64,000 nucleotides of DNA from Sphingomonas montanisoli. Lineage in GTDB: Bacteria > Pseudomonadota > Alphaproteobacteria > Sphingomonadales > Sphingomonadaceae. Under the pieces are notes generated by a model, which made no database searches, was not told the DNA's origin, and was given only the letters and a program-made list of their open reading frames with translations. The stretch is taken from assembly GCF_008274695.1 (NCBI RefSeq), contig NZ_VTOU01000003.1, forward strand, positions 682,001 through 746,000, given 5' to 3'. The translations under genes were made by a program, and so were the position numbers. Positions 26,021 through 34,753 of the stretch are shown in pieces (position 1 is the first letter of the stretch; each line of letters starts with the position of its first letter).

Positions 26021-26500
26021 TCAGAAGATTTCGGCATCGTTTGCACGCCCCCTTTGCACGATCGGCCGCAGATCGGCGGGCGCGTCGACGATCTGGCAGC
26101 GAACCTTTCCATCGACCGCGCGAAAGTCCACGCGGCGCGCGGCGCTGCCGCCGAGATGACTGCGGATCACCGGAATCCGGTCGCGTTGCAGGAAATCCTG
26201 CGCGAAGGCGATATTGCCCTGCCCGATCGCGGCGAGCCCCGCATGAAGATTGGCCCCGCCGTAAAGGTGCGCACGCAGGCCCGATCGGGTCGCCCCGGCC
26301 AGCAGCATCGCGTTGACCAGCTGCTCCATCGCGAACAGGCCGTAGCGTTCGTCGGCGGCCTCGCCATCGGACAGCAGGAAATGGTTCATGCCGCCCACAC
26401 GCGAGCGCGGATCATAGAGACAACAGGCGACGCAGCTGCCCAGCACCGTCGTCAGCACGACAGTGGGGTCGCGCGAGACGCGGCTCGTCCCCTGGTTCAC
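26021..26500 (-). CDS. cheD: Chemoreceptor glutamine deamidase CheD
   Basis: CheD hydrolyses specific receptor glutamines to glutamate. The protein is 159 residues from a GTG at 26500 (VNQGTSRVSRDPTVVLTT). A longer reading would run back into cheB, so the GTG is preferred, but a CTG overlapping the cheB stop is also possible. The catalytic Cys is in TTVLGSCVACCLYD and the His in VGGMNHFLLSDG, with the preceding Thr in place. Both MCPs in this operon are natural substrates. Confidence 0.88.
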   Translation of the reverse strand: MNQGTSRVSRDPTVVLTTVLGSCVACCLYDPRSRVGGMNHFLLSDGEAADERYGLFAMEQLVNAMLLAGATRSGLRAHLYGGANLHAGLAAIGQGNIAFAQDFLQRDRIPVIRSHLGGSAARRVDFRAVDGKVRCQIVDAPADLRPIVQRGRANDAEIF

Positions 26501-26526
26501 ACTGATCCGCTGTTCGCGGATCGAGT

Positions 26527-27555
26527 TCAGCGGCTGCACAATGCAAGAATCCGGTTCGCGATCTGCTGGATCGGCTGTTCTTCCTCGACCGCACCGATCT
26601 GCTGGGCAGCGCGCGGCATGCCATAGACGACACAGCTCGCCTCGTTCTGGCCAATCGTGCGGCAACCGGCTTCGCGCATCTCGGCCAGGCCCGATGCGCC
26701 ATCACGCCCCATGCCGGTCAGCAGCACGCCGACCGCCTTGTCGCCCATATTCTGCGCGACCGATCGAAACAGCACGTCGACCGACGGGCGATGCCCGCTG
26801 ACCGGCGACGCCTCGACCAGCCGACAATGCGGCGACGATCCGCCGCGCACCATCAGGTGCCTGTTTCCGCCGGGCGCGATATAGACATGGCCTTTCAGCA
26901 GTGGGGCGTCGTCGGTCGCCTCGAGCACCTTGGGCGCGCACTGCGAATCGAGGCGACCGGCGAAGGATTTGGTGAAACTGCCCGGCATATGCTGGACGAT
27001 CACGGTCGGCGGGCAATTGGCGGGGAACCCCGACAGCAGGGTCGTCAGCGCCTCGACCCCTCCGGTCGATGCGCCGATCGCGACGACGCGGTCGTCGCCT
27101 TCGAAGGTCGCGGGGCGCTCGGCCGGGCGCAGGCTACGGCCAAGCCCGAGCCGACGACGGCTGCGCGCGGCCTGCTTGACCATCTCAGCCAACTTGCCGT
27201 CGTCGAGCGCGAGCACGTCCTGCAGGCGCCCCTCGGGCTTGGCGAAGCAATCGACGGCGCCAAGCTCCAGCGCGCGCACGGTCGCTTCGGCGCCCTTGGT
27301 GGTCAGCGTCGAACACATCACGACCGGCGTCGGGCGCAGCCGCATCAGCCGGTCGAGGAAGTCGAGCCCGTTCATGTGCGGCATCTCGATATCGAGCGTG
27401 ATGACGTCGGGATCGAGTTCGCGGATCATCGCGCGCGCCTTGTGCGCATCTTCGGCCGTGCCGATCACCTCGATCTCGCGGTCGCGCGTGAGCAGCCCGG
27501 TCAGCAGCGCGCGCATCGTCGGCGAATCGTCGACGATCAGGCAGCGCACGCTCAT
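26527..27555 (-). CDS. cheB: Chemotaxis methylesterase/deamidase CheB
   Basis: Complete CheB, 342 residues: a receiver domain with phospho-acceptor D55, a linker, and a catalytic domain. The full triad is present, S163 in [12 protein letters not shown]189 in [11 protein letters not shown] and D285 in GMGRDGASG. It removes methyl groups added by CheR from the receptors and so drives adaptation. The ATG overlaps the cheR stop by 4 nt. This is the active copy; the second CheB-like protein at 24023-25066 has lost the histidine. Confidence 0.95.
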   Translation of the reverse strand: MSVRCLIVDDSPTMRALLTGLLTRDREIEVIGTAEDAHKARAMIRELDPDVITLDIEMPHMNGLDFLDRLMRLRPTPVVMCSTLTTKGAEATVRALELGAVDCFAKPEGRLQDVLALDDGKLAEMVKQAARSRRRLGLGRSLRPAERPATFEGDDRVVAIGASTGGVEALTTLLSGFPANCPPTVIVQHMPGSFTKSFAGRLDSQCAPKVLEATDDAPLLKGHVYIAPGGNRHLMVRGGSSPHCRLVEASPVSGHRPSVDVLFRSVAQNMGDKAVGVLLTGMGRDGASGLAEMREAGCRTIGQNEASCVVYGMPRAAQQIGAVEEEQPIQQIANRILALCSR

Positions 27556-28412
27556 GCCGCGTCCTTTCGATAGACGGTCTGGCCGATCGCGCGCAGGCGG
27601 CGGGCGGCTTCACCGCCGATCCGCTCGCTATGGCCGATATAGAGATGTCCGCCGGGCGCGAGCTGGTCGACCAGCCGCTGCACCAGCCGCTCGCGCGTCG
27701 GTTCGTCGAAATAGATCATGACGTTGCGGCAGAAGATCACGTCGAACCTGCCCCGCATCGGCCAGGCGTTGAGCAGGTTGAGCCGGCGATAGCGCACCAG
27801 GTCACGCAGCATCGGCGCGACCGCCATCGTGCCGCCCGACACCCGTGTCCACGTCTGACGCAAATCGAGGGGCACGTCCTGCGACAAGGCGGCCGGATAA
27901 TGCCCACGCCGCGCGACATCGAGCACCGCACCCGACAGATCGGTGCCGAGAATCGCGACGTCGGCGCCCGCGATCACGCGCCCCTCCACCGGATCCGGGC
28001 CAAGCAGGCTCATGGCCAGCGAATAGGGTTCTTCTCCCGTCGACGCCGCCGCGCACCACATCCGAACCTTCCCGCCGGCGTCGAGCCGTTCGATCAGGCC
28101 GGGGCGCACGTCGCGTTCGAACTGGCGGAAGTGATGATCTTCGCGAAAGAACTTGGTGTGATTGGTCGTCATCGCCTCGATCGCGCGCTGGCGCTCGGCG
28201 GGATCGCGACGGATCAGATCAATATAGGAGGCGAAATCGCGCAGGCCCCGCTCACGCACCAGCTTGGCGAGACGCGAATAGACGAGCATCGTCTTGGTCT
28301 GCGGCAGGCAGATGCCCGAATGCGCATGCACCATCGCCGACACCGCCGCGAAATCCTGCGGCGTATAGGGATATTCGCGCCCGTCGAACGAGCGGGGTGT
28401 CATGTCGTTCAT
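27552..28412 (-). CDS. cheR: Chemotaxis receptor methyltransferase CheR
   Basis: SAM-dependent glutamate O-methyltransferase, 286 residues. The N-terminal helical domain carries [11 protein letters not shown]. The catalytic domain has the SAM motif [33 protein letters not shown], and [15 protein letters not shown] beta-subdomain that in enteric CheR binds the receptor tail pentapeptide is present ([12 protein letters not shown] region). This matters because both MCPs here end in a similar tail. It is 16 nt downstream of cheA. Confidence 0.95.
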   Translation of the reverse strand: MNDMTPRSFDGREYPYTPQDFAAVSAMVHAHSGICLPQTKTMLVYSRLAKLVRERGLRDFASYIDLIRRDPAERQRAIEAMTTNHTKFFREDHHFRQFERDVRPGLIERLDAGGKVRMWCAAASTGEEPYSLAMSLLGPDPVEGRVIAGADVAILGTDLSGAVLDVARRGHYPAALSQDVPLDLRQTWTRVSGGTMAVAPMLRDLVRYRRLNLLNAWPMRGRFDVIFCRNVMIYFDEPTRERLVQRLVDQLAPGGHLYIGHSERIGGEAARRLRAIGQTVYRKDAA

Positions 28413-28428
28413 GGACGCGGTCGATCGA

Positions 28429-30555
28429 TCAGGCGCGACGCAGCGCGCGATCGGGCGCGCGGACGGTGGTGACGCCTTCGACGTCGAGGATCAAAGCGAC
28501 GCGGCCATCGCCCAGGATGGTGGCCCCCGCCAGTCCTTCGACCTGGCGATAATTGGTCTCCAGGCTCTTGATGACGACCTGGCGCTGATCGCAGATCTCG
28601 TCGACCATCAGCACCGCCTGCCCTGCGGCTTCGGATTCGACGACGATCAGCACCGCCTTGGCCGGATCGACCTGCGCGCCTGGGATCGCAAATTGATTCG
28701 CGACCGACTGGACCGGCAGCCAGCTGCCACGCACCGAGATCATCGGCTGGTTGGCGCCGATATATTTGATATCTTCGGGTTCGGGCTGGACGCTTTCGAT
28801 GATGTGGGTGAGCGGGATGACATAGGTCTCCGCACCCACCGTGACGATCATCCCGTCAAGGATCGCGAGCGTCAGCGGCAATGCCAGCGTGAAGGTCGTG
28901 CCCTTGCCGGGCGTCGAGGCGATCGTGATGCGACCGCCCAGCGCCTGCACGTTGCGGCGGACCACATCCATGCCAACGCCGCGGCCCGAAATGTTCGATA
29001 CGGTCGCCGCGGTCGAGAAGCCCGGCGAGAAGATCAGATTGTCGATGTCCTCATCGCTGAGGCGCGCTTCGGGCGCGACGAGACCGCGTTCGATCGCCTT
29101 GGCGAGCACGCGCGGCCGATCGATGCCCCGACCGTCATCCGACACACAGATCACGATCCGGCCCGAACGATGTTCGGCGGTCAGGCGGATGCGGCCTTCG
29201 GCGCTCTTGCCGGCGGCAAGGCGCTCCTCGGGGCTTTCGAGGCCGTGATCGATCGCGTTGCGGATCAGGTGGGTCAACGGCTCGCCGATCCGCTCGACGA
29301 CGGTCTTGTCGAGCTCGGTCGCCTCGCCCTCGACCTCCAGGCGCACTTCCTTGCCGGTGGACGCGGTGACTTCGCGGATGATGCGCGGTACGCGGCTGAA
29401 CACCGACCGGATCGGCTGCGCACGGATCGACATCGCGCTGTCCTGCAGCTCGCGGGTCAGGTGATCGAGGTCGTTGAGTTCCTCGATCTGCGCGAGCCCC
29501 GAATTGTGGAGCCGCTGCGCCAGCATCGCCTGGGTGATGACGAGTTCGCCGACCAGGTTGATCAGCCGATCGAGCTTTTCCAGGTCGACGCGGATCGTCG
29601 CCGTCATGCTCTGCGTCGCGCTTGCCGGTAACTCGGCGGGAGCCATGTCGGCTTTGGCCGGTTCGGCGGGCGCGACGAAGGGCAGCACGTTGGTGAGCGG
29701 CGCGGGCTCGATCGCCGGCTCGACTTCGGCGATTGCGCCGTCCTCGACGATAGCTTCTACCACCGGCGCCGCATTGCCCTTGAACTCGAGCAGGCAATCG
29801 TCGGCGACGAATTCGAAGATCTCCTCGATATCGCTGCGCGCCACCGTCGCCGGCACGTCGACATGCCAGCCAAGATAGGCGCCCGTCGCATCAAAACGGT
29901 CGATCGTGGGAACGGCCGAGGCATCGACCGCGCGGATGATGCCGCCCATGTCGACCAGTTCGCGGATCAGCAGCAGCGGTTCGCCACCATGCGCCAGCGC
30001 GCCTTCACGCGGGCGCACGAACAGGCGGGTCGCATCGATATGCTCGTCTTCCGCCGTATCGCGTTCCCAGTCGGCGAACGGATCCTCGCCGGTGTCGAGA
30101 TCGCCCAGCAGCCCGTCGAGATCGAAGTCGAGTGCTGCGGCAAGCCCCGTATCGTCCACGACCTCAATAGCGGCCCCTGCCCCGCTCGCCGTCTCCTGAA
30201 GCCGTTGCAACATGCCCGCATCGTCGGGTGTCGGCTGATCGCCACGTGCCGCCGCGACATGATCGGCGAGCATATCGAACGCGGCGAGCAGCAGGCCGAT
30301 CAGGCCCGGCGTCAGTGCATGTTCGCCCTCGCGCAGCTGATCGAGCAGCGTTTCGAAATGATGGGTGTACGCCTGAAGCCGTTCGAAGCCGAACGCGCCC
30401 GATCCGCCCTTGATCGAATGGACTGCGCGGAAGACGGTGTTGACCGTCTCGTCATCCTGCGCGCCGCCCTGCAGCGCGAGCAGGCCCGCTTCGGCTTGGC
30501 CCAGACCTTCGTCGCATTCCTGGAAGAAGATGTCCTGGATTTCTTCCAGTTTCAT
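28429..30555 (-). CDS. cheA: Chemotaxis histidine kinase CheA
   Basis: Multidomain kinase, 708 residues. The order is: P1 phosphotransfer with H46 (AVHSIKGGSGAFG); a middle region (~190-280) with a P2-like fold ending FEFVADDCLLEFKG; an acidic/Ala linker; dimerisation P3 (EKLDRLINLVGELVITQAML); and P4 ATPase with N-box HLIRNAIDHGLESPEER, G1 VSDDGRGIDR and G2 GRGVGMDVVR. The C-terminal P5 CheW-like domain ends at DVEGVTTVRAPDR. The ATG overlaps the stop of the STAS gene by 4 nt, implying fixed stoichiometry with it. It phosphorylates CheY and the two CheB receivers. Confidence 0.95.
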   Translation of the reverse strand: MKLEEIQDIFFQECDEGLGQAEAGLLALQGGAQDDETVNTVFRAVHSIKGGSGAFGFERLQAYTHHFETLLDQLREGEHALTPGLIGLLLAAFDMLADHVAAARGDQPTPDDAGMLQRLQETASGAGAAIEVVDDTGLAAALDFDLDGLLGDLDTGEDPFADWERDTAEDEHIDATRLFVRPREGALAHGGEPLLLIRELVDMGGIIRAVDASAVPTIDRFDATGAYLGWHVDVPATVARSDIEEIFEFVADDCLLEFKGNAAPVVEAIVEDGAIAEVEPAIEPAPLTNVLPFVAPAEPAKADMAPAELPASATQSMTATIRVDLEKLDRLINLVGELVITQAMLAQRLHNSGLAQIEELNDLDHLTRELQDSAMSIRAQPIRSVFSRVPRIIREVTASTGKEVRLEVEGEATELDKTVVERIGEPLTHLIRNAIDHGLESPEERLAAGKSAEGRIRLTAEHRSGRIVICVSDDGRGIDRPRVLAKAIERGLVAPEARLSDEDIDNLIFSPGFSTAATVSNISGRGVGMDVVRRNVQALGGRITIASTPGKGTTFTLALPLTLAILDGMIVTVGAETYVIPLTHIIESVQPEPEDIKYIGANQPMISVRGSWLPVQSVANQFAIPGAQVDPAKAVLIVVESEAAGQAVLMVDEICDQRQVVIKSLETNYRQVEGLAGATILGDGRVALILDVEGVTTVRAPDRALRRA

Positions 30556-30833
30556 CGTGCGTCTCCGCTCATGAACAGCATGTCGGACATGCCCGCCAGC
30601 CGTGCCGCGGCCTCCACCGCGCCCCCGGCGCCGCTCAGCGACAGCGCCACCCCCGTTTCACGACCCGTGCGGACCGCGCTCATCAACAATTGCAGCCCGG
30701 CCTGACCGATCTGTTCCACGGCGTCGCACACGATCTCGATCGGTTCGCCGCCCGCAAAGGCCGCGCGCAACGGCTCGATCTGGTCGGCGACCGTCTGGCG
30801 GTCGATCGTCTGGGGAAGGATGATCCGCGTCAT
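30552..30833 (-). CDS. STAS-domain protein of the chemotaxis operon
   Basis: Protein of 93 residues that is one STAS (SpoIIAA-like) domain: ILPQTIDRQTVADQIEPLRA, then PIEIVCDAVEQIGQAGLQLL. The loop residue that anti-sigma kinases phosphorylate (Ser/Thr in D-S/T-S/A-G) reads QIGQAG, so classical phosphorylation is not expected. The gene overlaps the cheA start and follows mcp by 14 nt. STAS proteins at this place occur in other che clusters; a scaffolding or CheA-modulating role is an inference. Confidence 0.78.
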   Translation of the reverse strand: MTRIILPQTIDRQTVADQIEPLRAAFAGGEPIEIVCDAVEQIGQAGLQLLMSAVRTGRETGVALSLSGAGGAVEAAARLAGMSDMLFMSGDAR

Positions 30834-30847
30834 GGCCGGCTCTCCGT

Positions 30848-32218
30848 TCAGAACTCGCTCCAGTCCTCGTCGCTCGGCTCGATCGCGCGGGCGAGGTTGC
30901 CCTGCACGACAGGTCTGGCGACGCGGCGGTGCGCGGTAACGGGCTCAGCGAAGGATGCGGGCTCGGCGCGATTGCCGACCAGGCTGCCCAGCGTCGCAGC
31001 CTCGTCGCGCAGGCTGCGCGCCGCCGCGCTGCACTGTTCGACCATCGCGGCATTCTGCTGAGTCATCTTGTCCATGTCGCCGACGACGCCGTTGACCTGT
31101 TGCAGATTGCCCGCCTGGGTCTCCGCAGCCGACGAGATCTGCGCGACCAGCGCCGCGATCTCCGCCACGCGGGTGACGATCCGATCGAGCGCCTGCCCGG
31201 TCTGGCCGACGAGCTGAACGCCCGTCTCGACCTGCGCCGAGCTGGCGGCGATCAGTTCCTTGATATCCTTGGCGGCATCCGCCGAGCGCTGCGCCAGAGC
31301 GCGCACTTCGTTGGCGACGACCGCAAAGCCTTTGCCTGCATCGCCGGCTCGCGCGGCTTCGACGCCTGCGTTGAGCGCGAGCAGATTGGTCTGGAAGGCG
31401 ATGCCGTCGATCAGGGTGACGATCTGGCCGATCTCGGACGACGACTTTTCGATCCCCGCCATGGCGGACACGGCGTCGCGCACGATGCGGCCGCCGGCCT
31501 CGGCATCGCGATGTGCCTCGCCGACCGACTGGTTGACGTGGGCGGCGCCCTGCGCGGTCTCGCGGACCGTGGTGGTGATGTCGGCCATCGCGGCCGCGGT
31601 CTGTTCGAGGCTCGATGCCTGCTGCTCGGTGCGGCGGGCGAGATCGTCAGACGCCTGGGCGATTTCGCCGGCACCCGTGATGATGCCCGAAGAGACCCGT
31701 GCGACGCGGCTCAGCAATTCGCCAAGCTGTACGTCGGCGCGGTTGAAATCGAGGCGGAGCGATTCGTAGCCATCGCCGAAGGGAGCCGTGATCGGTTGAC
31801 CGGCGCGACCCTCCGCAAGACGCTTCAACCCCTCCCCGACCGAAGCGATCGCGGTATCGAGCGCCTTGCGGTCCGCATCGCGATCGGAGACCATCTCGTC
31901 ACCCAGATTACGGATGTGCAGCATCGCGCGATTGATCCGCCCGACACAATCGGCGCGGTCAATATAACGGTCCGGCATCCTGCCGTCGTCGTCGCAAAAG
32001 CGTTCGACGCTGCTGGTCAGATCGGCGATCGGCGTACCGATGATACGGCCGGCCGCAAAAGCGCCCACGGCGCCCGCCACGGCCAGAACCAGCGCTACAT
32101 AGCCCGCCGCACCCGGCACGACGAACCCGGCGATGGCGCTCACGAAGAGCATCGCGACGAAGATCGCCCCCACGACACGCACCTTCTTTTCGAAGGACAG
32201 GCTGTTGAACCAGGTCAT
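30848..32218 (-). CDS. Methyl-accepting chemotaxis protein without a sensor domain
   Basis: Chemoreceptor, 456 residues. Two membrane helices (residues ~14-33 and ~37-56) are separated by only a few residues (VVPGAAGY), so there is no periplasmic ligand domain. A HAMP-like stretch follows, then the long cytoplasmic signalling hairpin with the conserved tip IDGIAFQTNLLALNAGVEAA (around residue 285). The C-terminus ends SDEDWSEF, matching the x-W-x-x-F tether used by CheR/CheB in enteric receptors. It may sense redox, energy or membrane state, or partner another receptor. It is 70 nt downstream of the second MCP gene. Confidence 0.92.
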   Translation of the reverse strand: MTWFNSLSFEKKVRVVGAIFVAMLFVSAIAGFVVPGAAGYVALVLAVAGAVGAFAAGRIIGTPIADLTSSVERFCDDDGRMPDRYIDRADCVGRINRAMLHIRNLGDEMVSDRDADRKALDTAIASVGEGLKRLAEGRAGQPITAPFGDGYESLRLDFNRADVQLGELLSRVARVSSGIITGAGEIAQASDDLARRTEQQASSLEQTAAAMADITTTVRETAQGAAHVNQSVGEAHRDAEAGGRIVRDAVSAMAGIEKSSSEIGQIVTLIDGIAFQTNLLALNAGVEAARAGDAGKGFAVVANEVRALAQRSADAAKDIKELIAASSAQVETGVQLVGQTGQALDRIVTRVAEIAALVAQISSAAETQAGNLQQVNGVVGDMDKMTQQNAAMVEQCSAAARSLRDEAATLGSLVGNRAEPASFAEPVTAHRRVARPVVQGNLARAIEPSDEDWSEF

Positions 32219-32288
32219 TGGGACTCCTCGATCGGTATCTGCGCGCAGCTTGGGCGGAATATGGATAATGAAGCGTTAAGAGACGGGT

Positions 32289-34130
32289 TTAGAATTCGGC
32301 CCAGTCATCCTCAGCGACGTCGATCTTGAGTGCCAGATTACCGTGAACGGCGCGCATCCCCGTCGCGGGCGACGGCATCGGAGCGCGCATGTGATCGGCG
32401 CCGAGCCGGAAGCGGCCGACCAGAGCGGCCAGTCGATCGGCCTCGCCATGCAGGCTGCGCGCGGCCGCGGTCGATTCCTCGACCATTGCGGCATTTTGCT
32501 GCGTGGTGCGGTCCATCTCGGTGACGGCGACGTTGACCTGCTCGATGCTGGATGCCTGGGCGACCGTCGCCTCGCTGATGCCGGCGGCGAGGTGGTTGAT
32601 CTCGGCGATGCGGCCGAGGATGCGGTCGAGCGCCTCGCCGGTCTGGCCGACGAGCTTGACGCCGCCTTCGACCTGCTGGCCCGCCTTGCCGATCAGATCC
32701 TTGATGTCGCTGGCGGCATCGGCCGAACGCTGTGCCAGCGCGCGCACCTCGTTGGCGACAACGGCGAAGCCCTTGCCCGCATCGCCCGCGCGCGCCGCCT
32801 CGACGCCCGCGTTGAGCGCGAGGAGGTTGGTCTGGAACGCGATGCCGTCGATCATCGTCACGATCTGGCCGATCTGGCTCGACGAAGCGGCGATGCCGTC
32901 CATCGCAGTGATCGCCTGACGGACGATGCGACCACCCTCCGCCGCATCGCCATGCGCGATGCCGACGAGCTGATTGACCTGTTCCGCGCTGCGGGCCGAA
33001 CCCTGCACCGACACGGTGACCTGATCCATCGCCGCCGCCGATTCCTCGAGGCTCGACGCCTGTTGCTCGGTGCGGCGCGAAAGATCGTCGGACGCGGCGC
33101 TGATCTGCTGCGCGCCGCTGCCGATGCCGTTGGTGGCCTCGTCGATCTGGCGCATCGCTTCGAGCAGCTCGCCGACCGCGTCGTTGAAATCGTCGCGCAG
33201 GCGCAGATAAGCGTCGCCCACGGTCTCGTTGATCGACACGGTCAGGTCGCGTTCGGCGAGCCGGCCCAGCGCGCCACTGACCAGATCGACAACCCGCGCC
33301 TGTTCGGCATCGGCTTCGGCCTTCGCGGCCTCCATCTTGCCCTTGGCGATCGATGCCGTGCAGAACACTTCGAGCGCGCGGGCCATCGTGCCGAGTTCGT
33401 CCTTGCGGTTGTAGCCGGGAATGCCGCTCTGATCGTCGCCCTTGGTAAGCTTCGCCATACGGTCGGTCAGCCGCGCGATCGGGTTCACGATGCCGAGCCG
33501 CGCGATGACATAGCCGAACGCCGTGAACAGGATGACGGCGATACCCCAGCACGCCAGTACCGTGAGCAACGTGGCGTACGCGTCGGCTTCGAGCACCTTG
33601 GTACGATCGGTCACGCCCGCTTCGAGCCGGTCGTTGAGATTGGCGATCGAATCCGAGAAATCGGCAAGCTTCAGGTCGACCTGTGCGAGCTTGCGGCGGG
33701 CGGCCTCGTCATTGTCGCTCGCGCTGTCGGTGACGGCCGCCTGGTTGAGCGTGTTGATCGCGTCGAGCTGGGTACGGATCGAGGCGACGTCGCCCGCGAT
33801 CGAAGGATTGAGCTTCGCCGCCTTGTCGAGCGCCTCGCCCGCATCACCATAGCCGAAACGGCTCATCGAACGCGCGATCTTCGCCTGGGTGTGGGCGGCC
33901 GGATAGGCCATCGCCCGATAGGCGGCATAGACCATCTCCACCGTCGCGCGATTGGCCACGCCCATCTGCACGACCGCGGGATATTCCTTGGCGCTCAGCT
34001 GCCCATAGTCATCCGACAGGGTCGACATCCGCCAGCACGCGATCGCGGTGATCGCGGTCGACGTGATCGACATCATCGCCATCACCATGCCGATCTTGGC
34101 GGTGACGCTGGTGTGGGTGAGTAGGCGCAT
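32289..34130 (-). CDS. Methyl-accepting chemotaxis protein with 4-helix-type periplasmic domain
   Basis: Chemoreceptor, 613 residues, first gene of the operon. TM1 is at ~13-32 and TM2 at ~190-212 (YATLLTVLACWGIAVILFTA). Between them is a ~155-residue helical periplasmic domain of the 4HB_MCP kind (TLSDDYGQLSAKEYPAVVQM). HAMP follows, then the signalling hairpin with the tip IDGIAFQTNLLALNAGVEAA. The tail ends AEDDWAEF, the same x-W-x-x-F form as the other MCP; both tails are preceded by a shared GNLA-x2-I stretch. The ligand is unknown. The promoter must lie in 34131-34325, where no consensus was clear. Confidence 0.93.
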   Translation of the reverse strand: MRLLTHTSVTAKIGMVMAMMSITSTAITAIACWRMSTLSDDYGQLSAKEYPAVVQMGVANRATVEMVYAAYRAMAYPAAHTQAKIARSMSRFGYGDAGEALDKAAKLNPSIAGDVASIRTQLDAINTLNQAAVTDSASDNDEAARRKLAQVDLKLADFSDSIANLNDRLEAGVTDRTKVLEADAYATLLTVLACWGIAVILFTAFGYVIARLGIVNPIARLTDRMAKLTKGDDQSGIPGYNRKDELGTMARALEVFCTASIAKGKMEAAKAEADAEQARVVDLVSGALGRLAERDLTVSINETVGDAYLRLRDDFNDAVGELLEAMRQIDEATNGIGSGAQQISAASDDLSRRTEQQASSLEESAAAMDQVTVSVQGSARSAEQVNQLVGIAHGDAAEGGRIVRQAITAMDGIAASSSQIGQIVTMIDGIAFQTNLLALNAGVEAARAGDAGKGFAVVANEVRALAQRSADAASDIKDLIGKAGQQVEGGVKLVGQTGEALDRILGRIAEINHLAAGISEATVAQASSIEQVNVAVTEMDRTTQQNAAMVEESTAAARSLHGEADRLAALVGRFRLGADHMRAPMPSPATGMRAVHGNLALKIDVAEDDWAEF

Positions 34131-34325
34131 CCTGATCCTCGCAAGGCGACTCTGGTCTTGTCGGCCGCGAGGATGCCGTCCTTTCCTGAAGAAATGGTTA
34201 GCCGCCCGTTCACCATGAGCGAGACCGGAAATAGGATGATTTCGTCGGCAGTTATGCAGAATTCGACATAGAATTAGGTATTAGCCCTGCGCGCCATGAC
34301 GGCTTGGGACGGCTATCATGACGAT

Positions 34326-34742
34326 ATGGAATCACCCGCCTGCATCCTGATCGTCGAGGACGACGAATCCGTTCGGCTAAGCCTGTCGCTGCTGCTCGAA
34401 ACGCTGGGGCTCACTGTCGTCTCGACGTCGAGCGGCACCGAGGCGCTGGCGGCGATGACGCGGCGATTCGACATCTTCCTGATCGACATGGGGCTGCCGG
34501 ACATGGACGGCACCACGCTGGCGATGCGGTTGCGCCGGATCGCGCCGGCGACCCCGGCGATCATCATGTCGGCCGATCACGATCGCCTGCGCAATGCGGC
34601 TCCGCTCGCCGTGTGTCTGCTCGAAAAACCGATCAGCGCGCATGCGATGACACGCGCGATTCGCGACGCCGCGCCAAATGCGCTGATGCTGCCATCGGTC
34701 GGCGCGCGACAGGCGGACGGCCTGAGGCCGCCCGCCGTTTAG
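34326..34742 (+). CDS. Single-domain response regulator (receiver only)
   Basis: Receiver domain of 138 residues from ATG 34326 (MESPACILIVEDDESVRLSL). An upstream ATG at 34296 would add ten residues. The acidic pair, the phospho-acceptor Asp in IFLIDMGLPDMDG and the Lys in CLLEKPISAH are present. The position of the usual Thr/Ser is filled by MSAD. It has no output domain, so it is a CheY-like or phosphorelay protein. It is divergent from the chemotaxis operon with ~195 nt between, so a role in chemotaxis or general stress signalling is possible. The C-terminal 15 residues are unstructured. Confidence 0.82.
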   Translation: MESPACILIVEDDESVRLSLSLLLETLGLTVVSTSSGTEALAAMTRRFDIFLIDMGLPDMDGTTLAMRLRRIAPATPAIIMSADHDRLRNAAPLAVCLLEKPISAHAMTRAIRDAAPNALMLPSVGARQADGLRPPAV

Positions 34743-34753
34743 GATCGGGGCGC

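Noticed and set aside
31950-34124. Long plus-strand frames antisense to the MCP genes
   Set aside because: Shadows of the repetitive chemoreceptor coding pattern.
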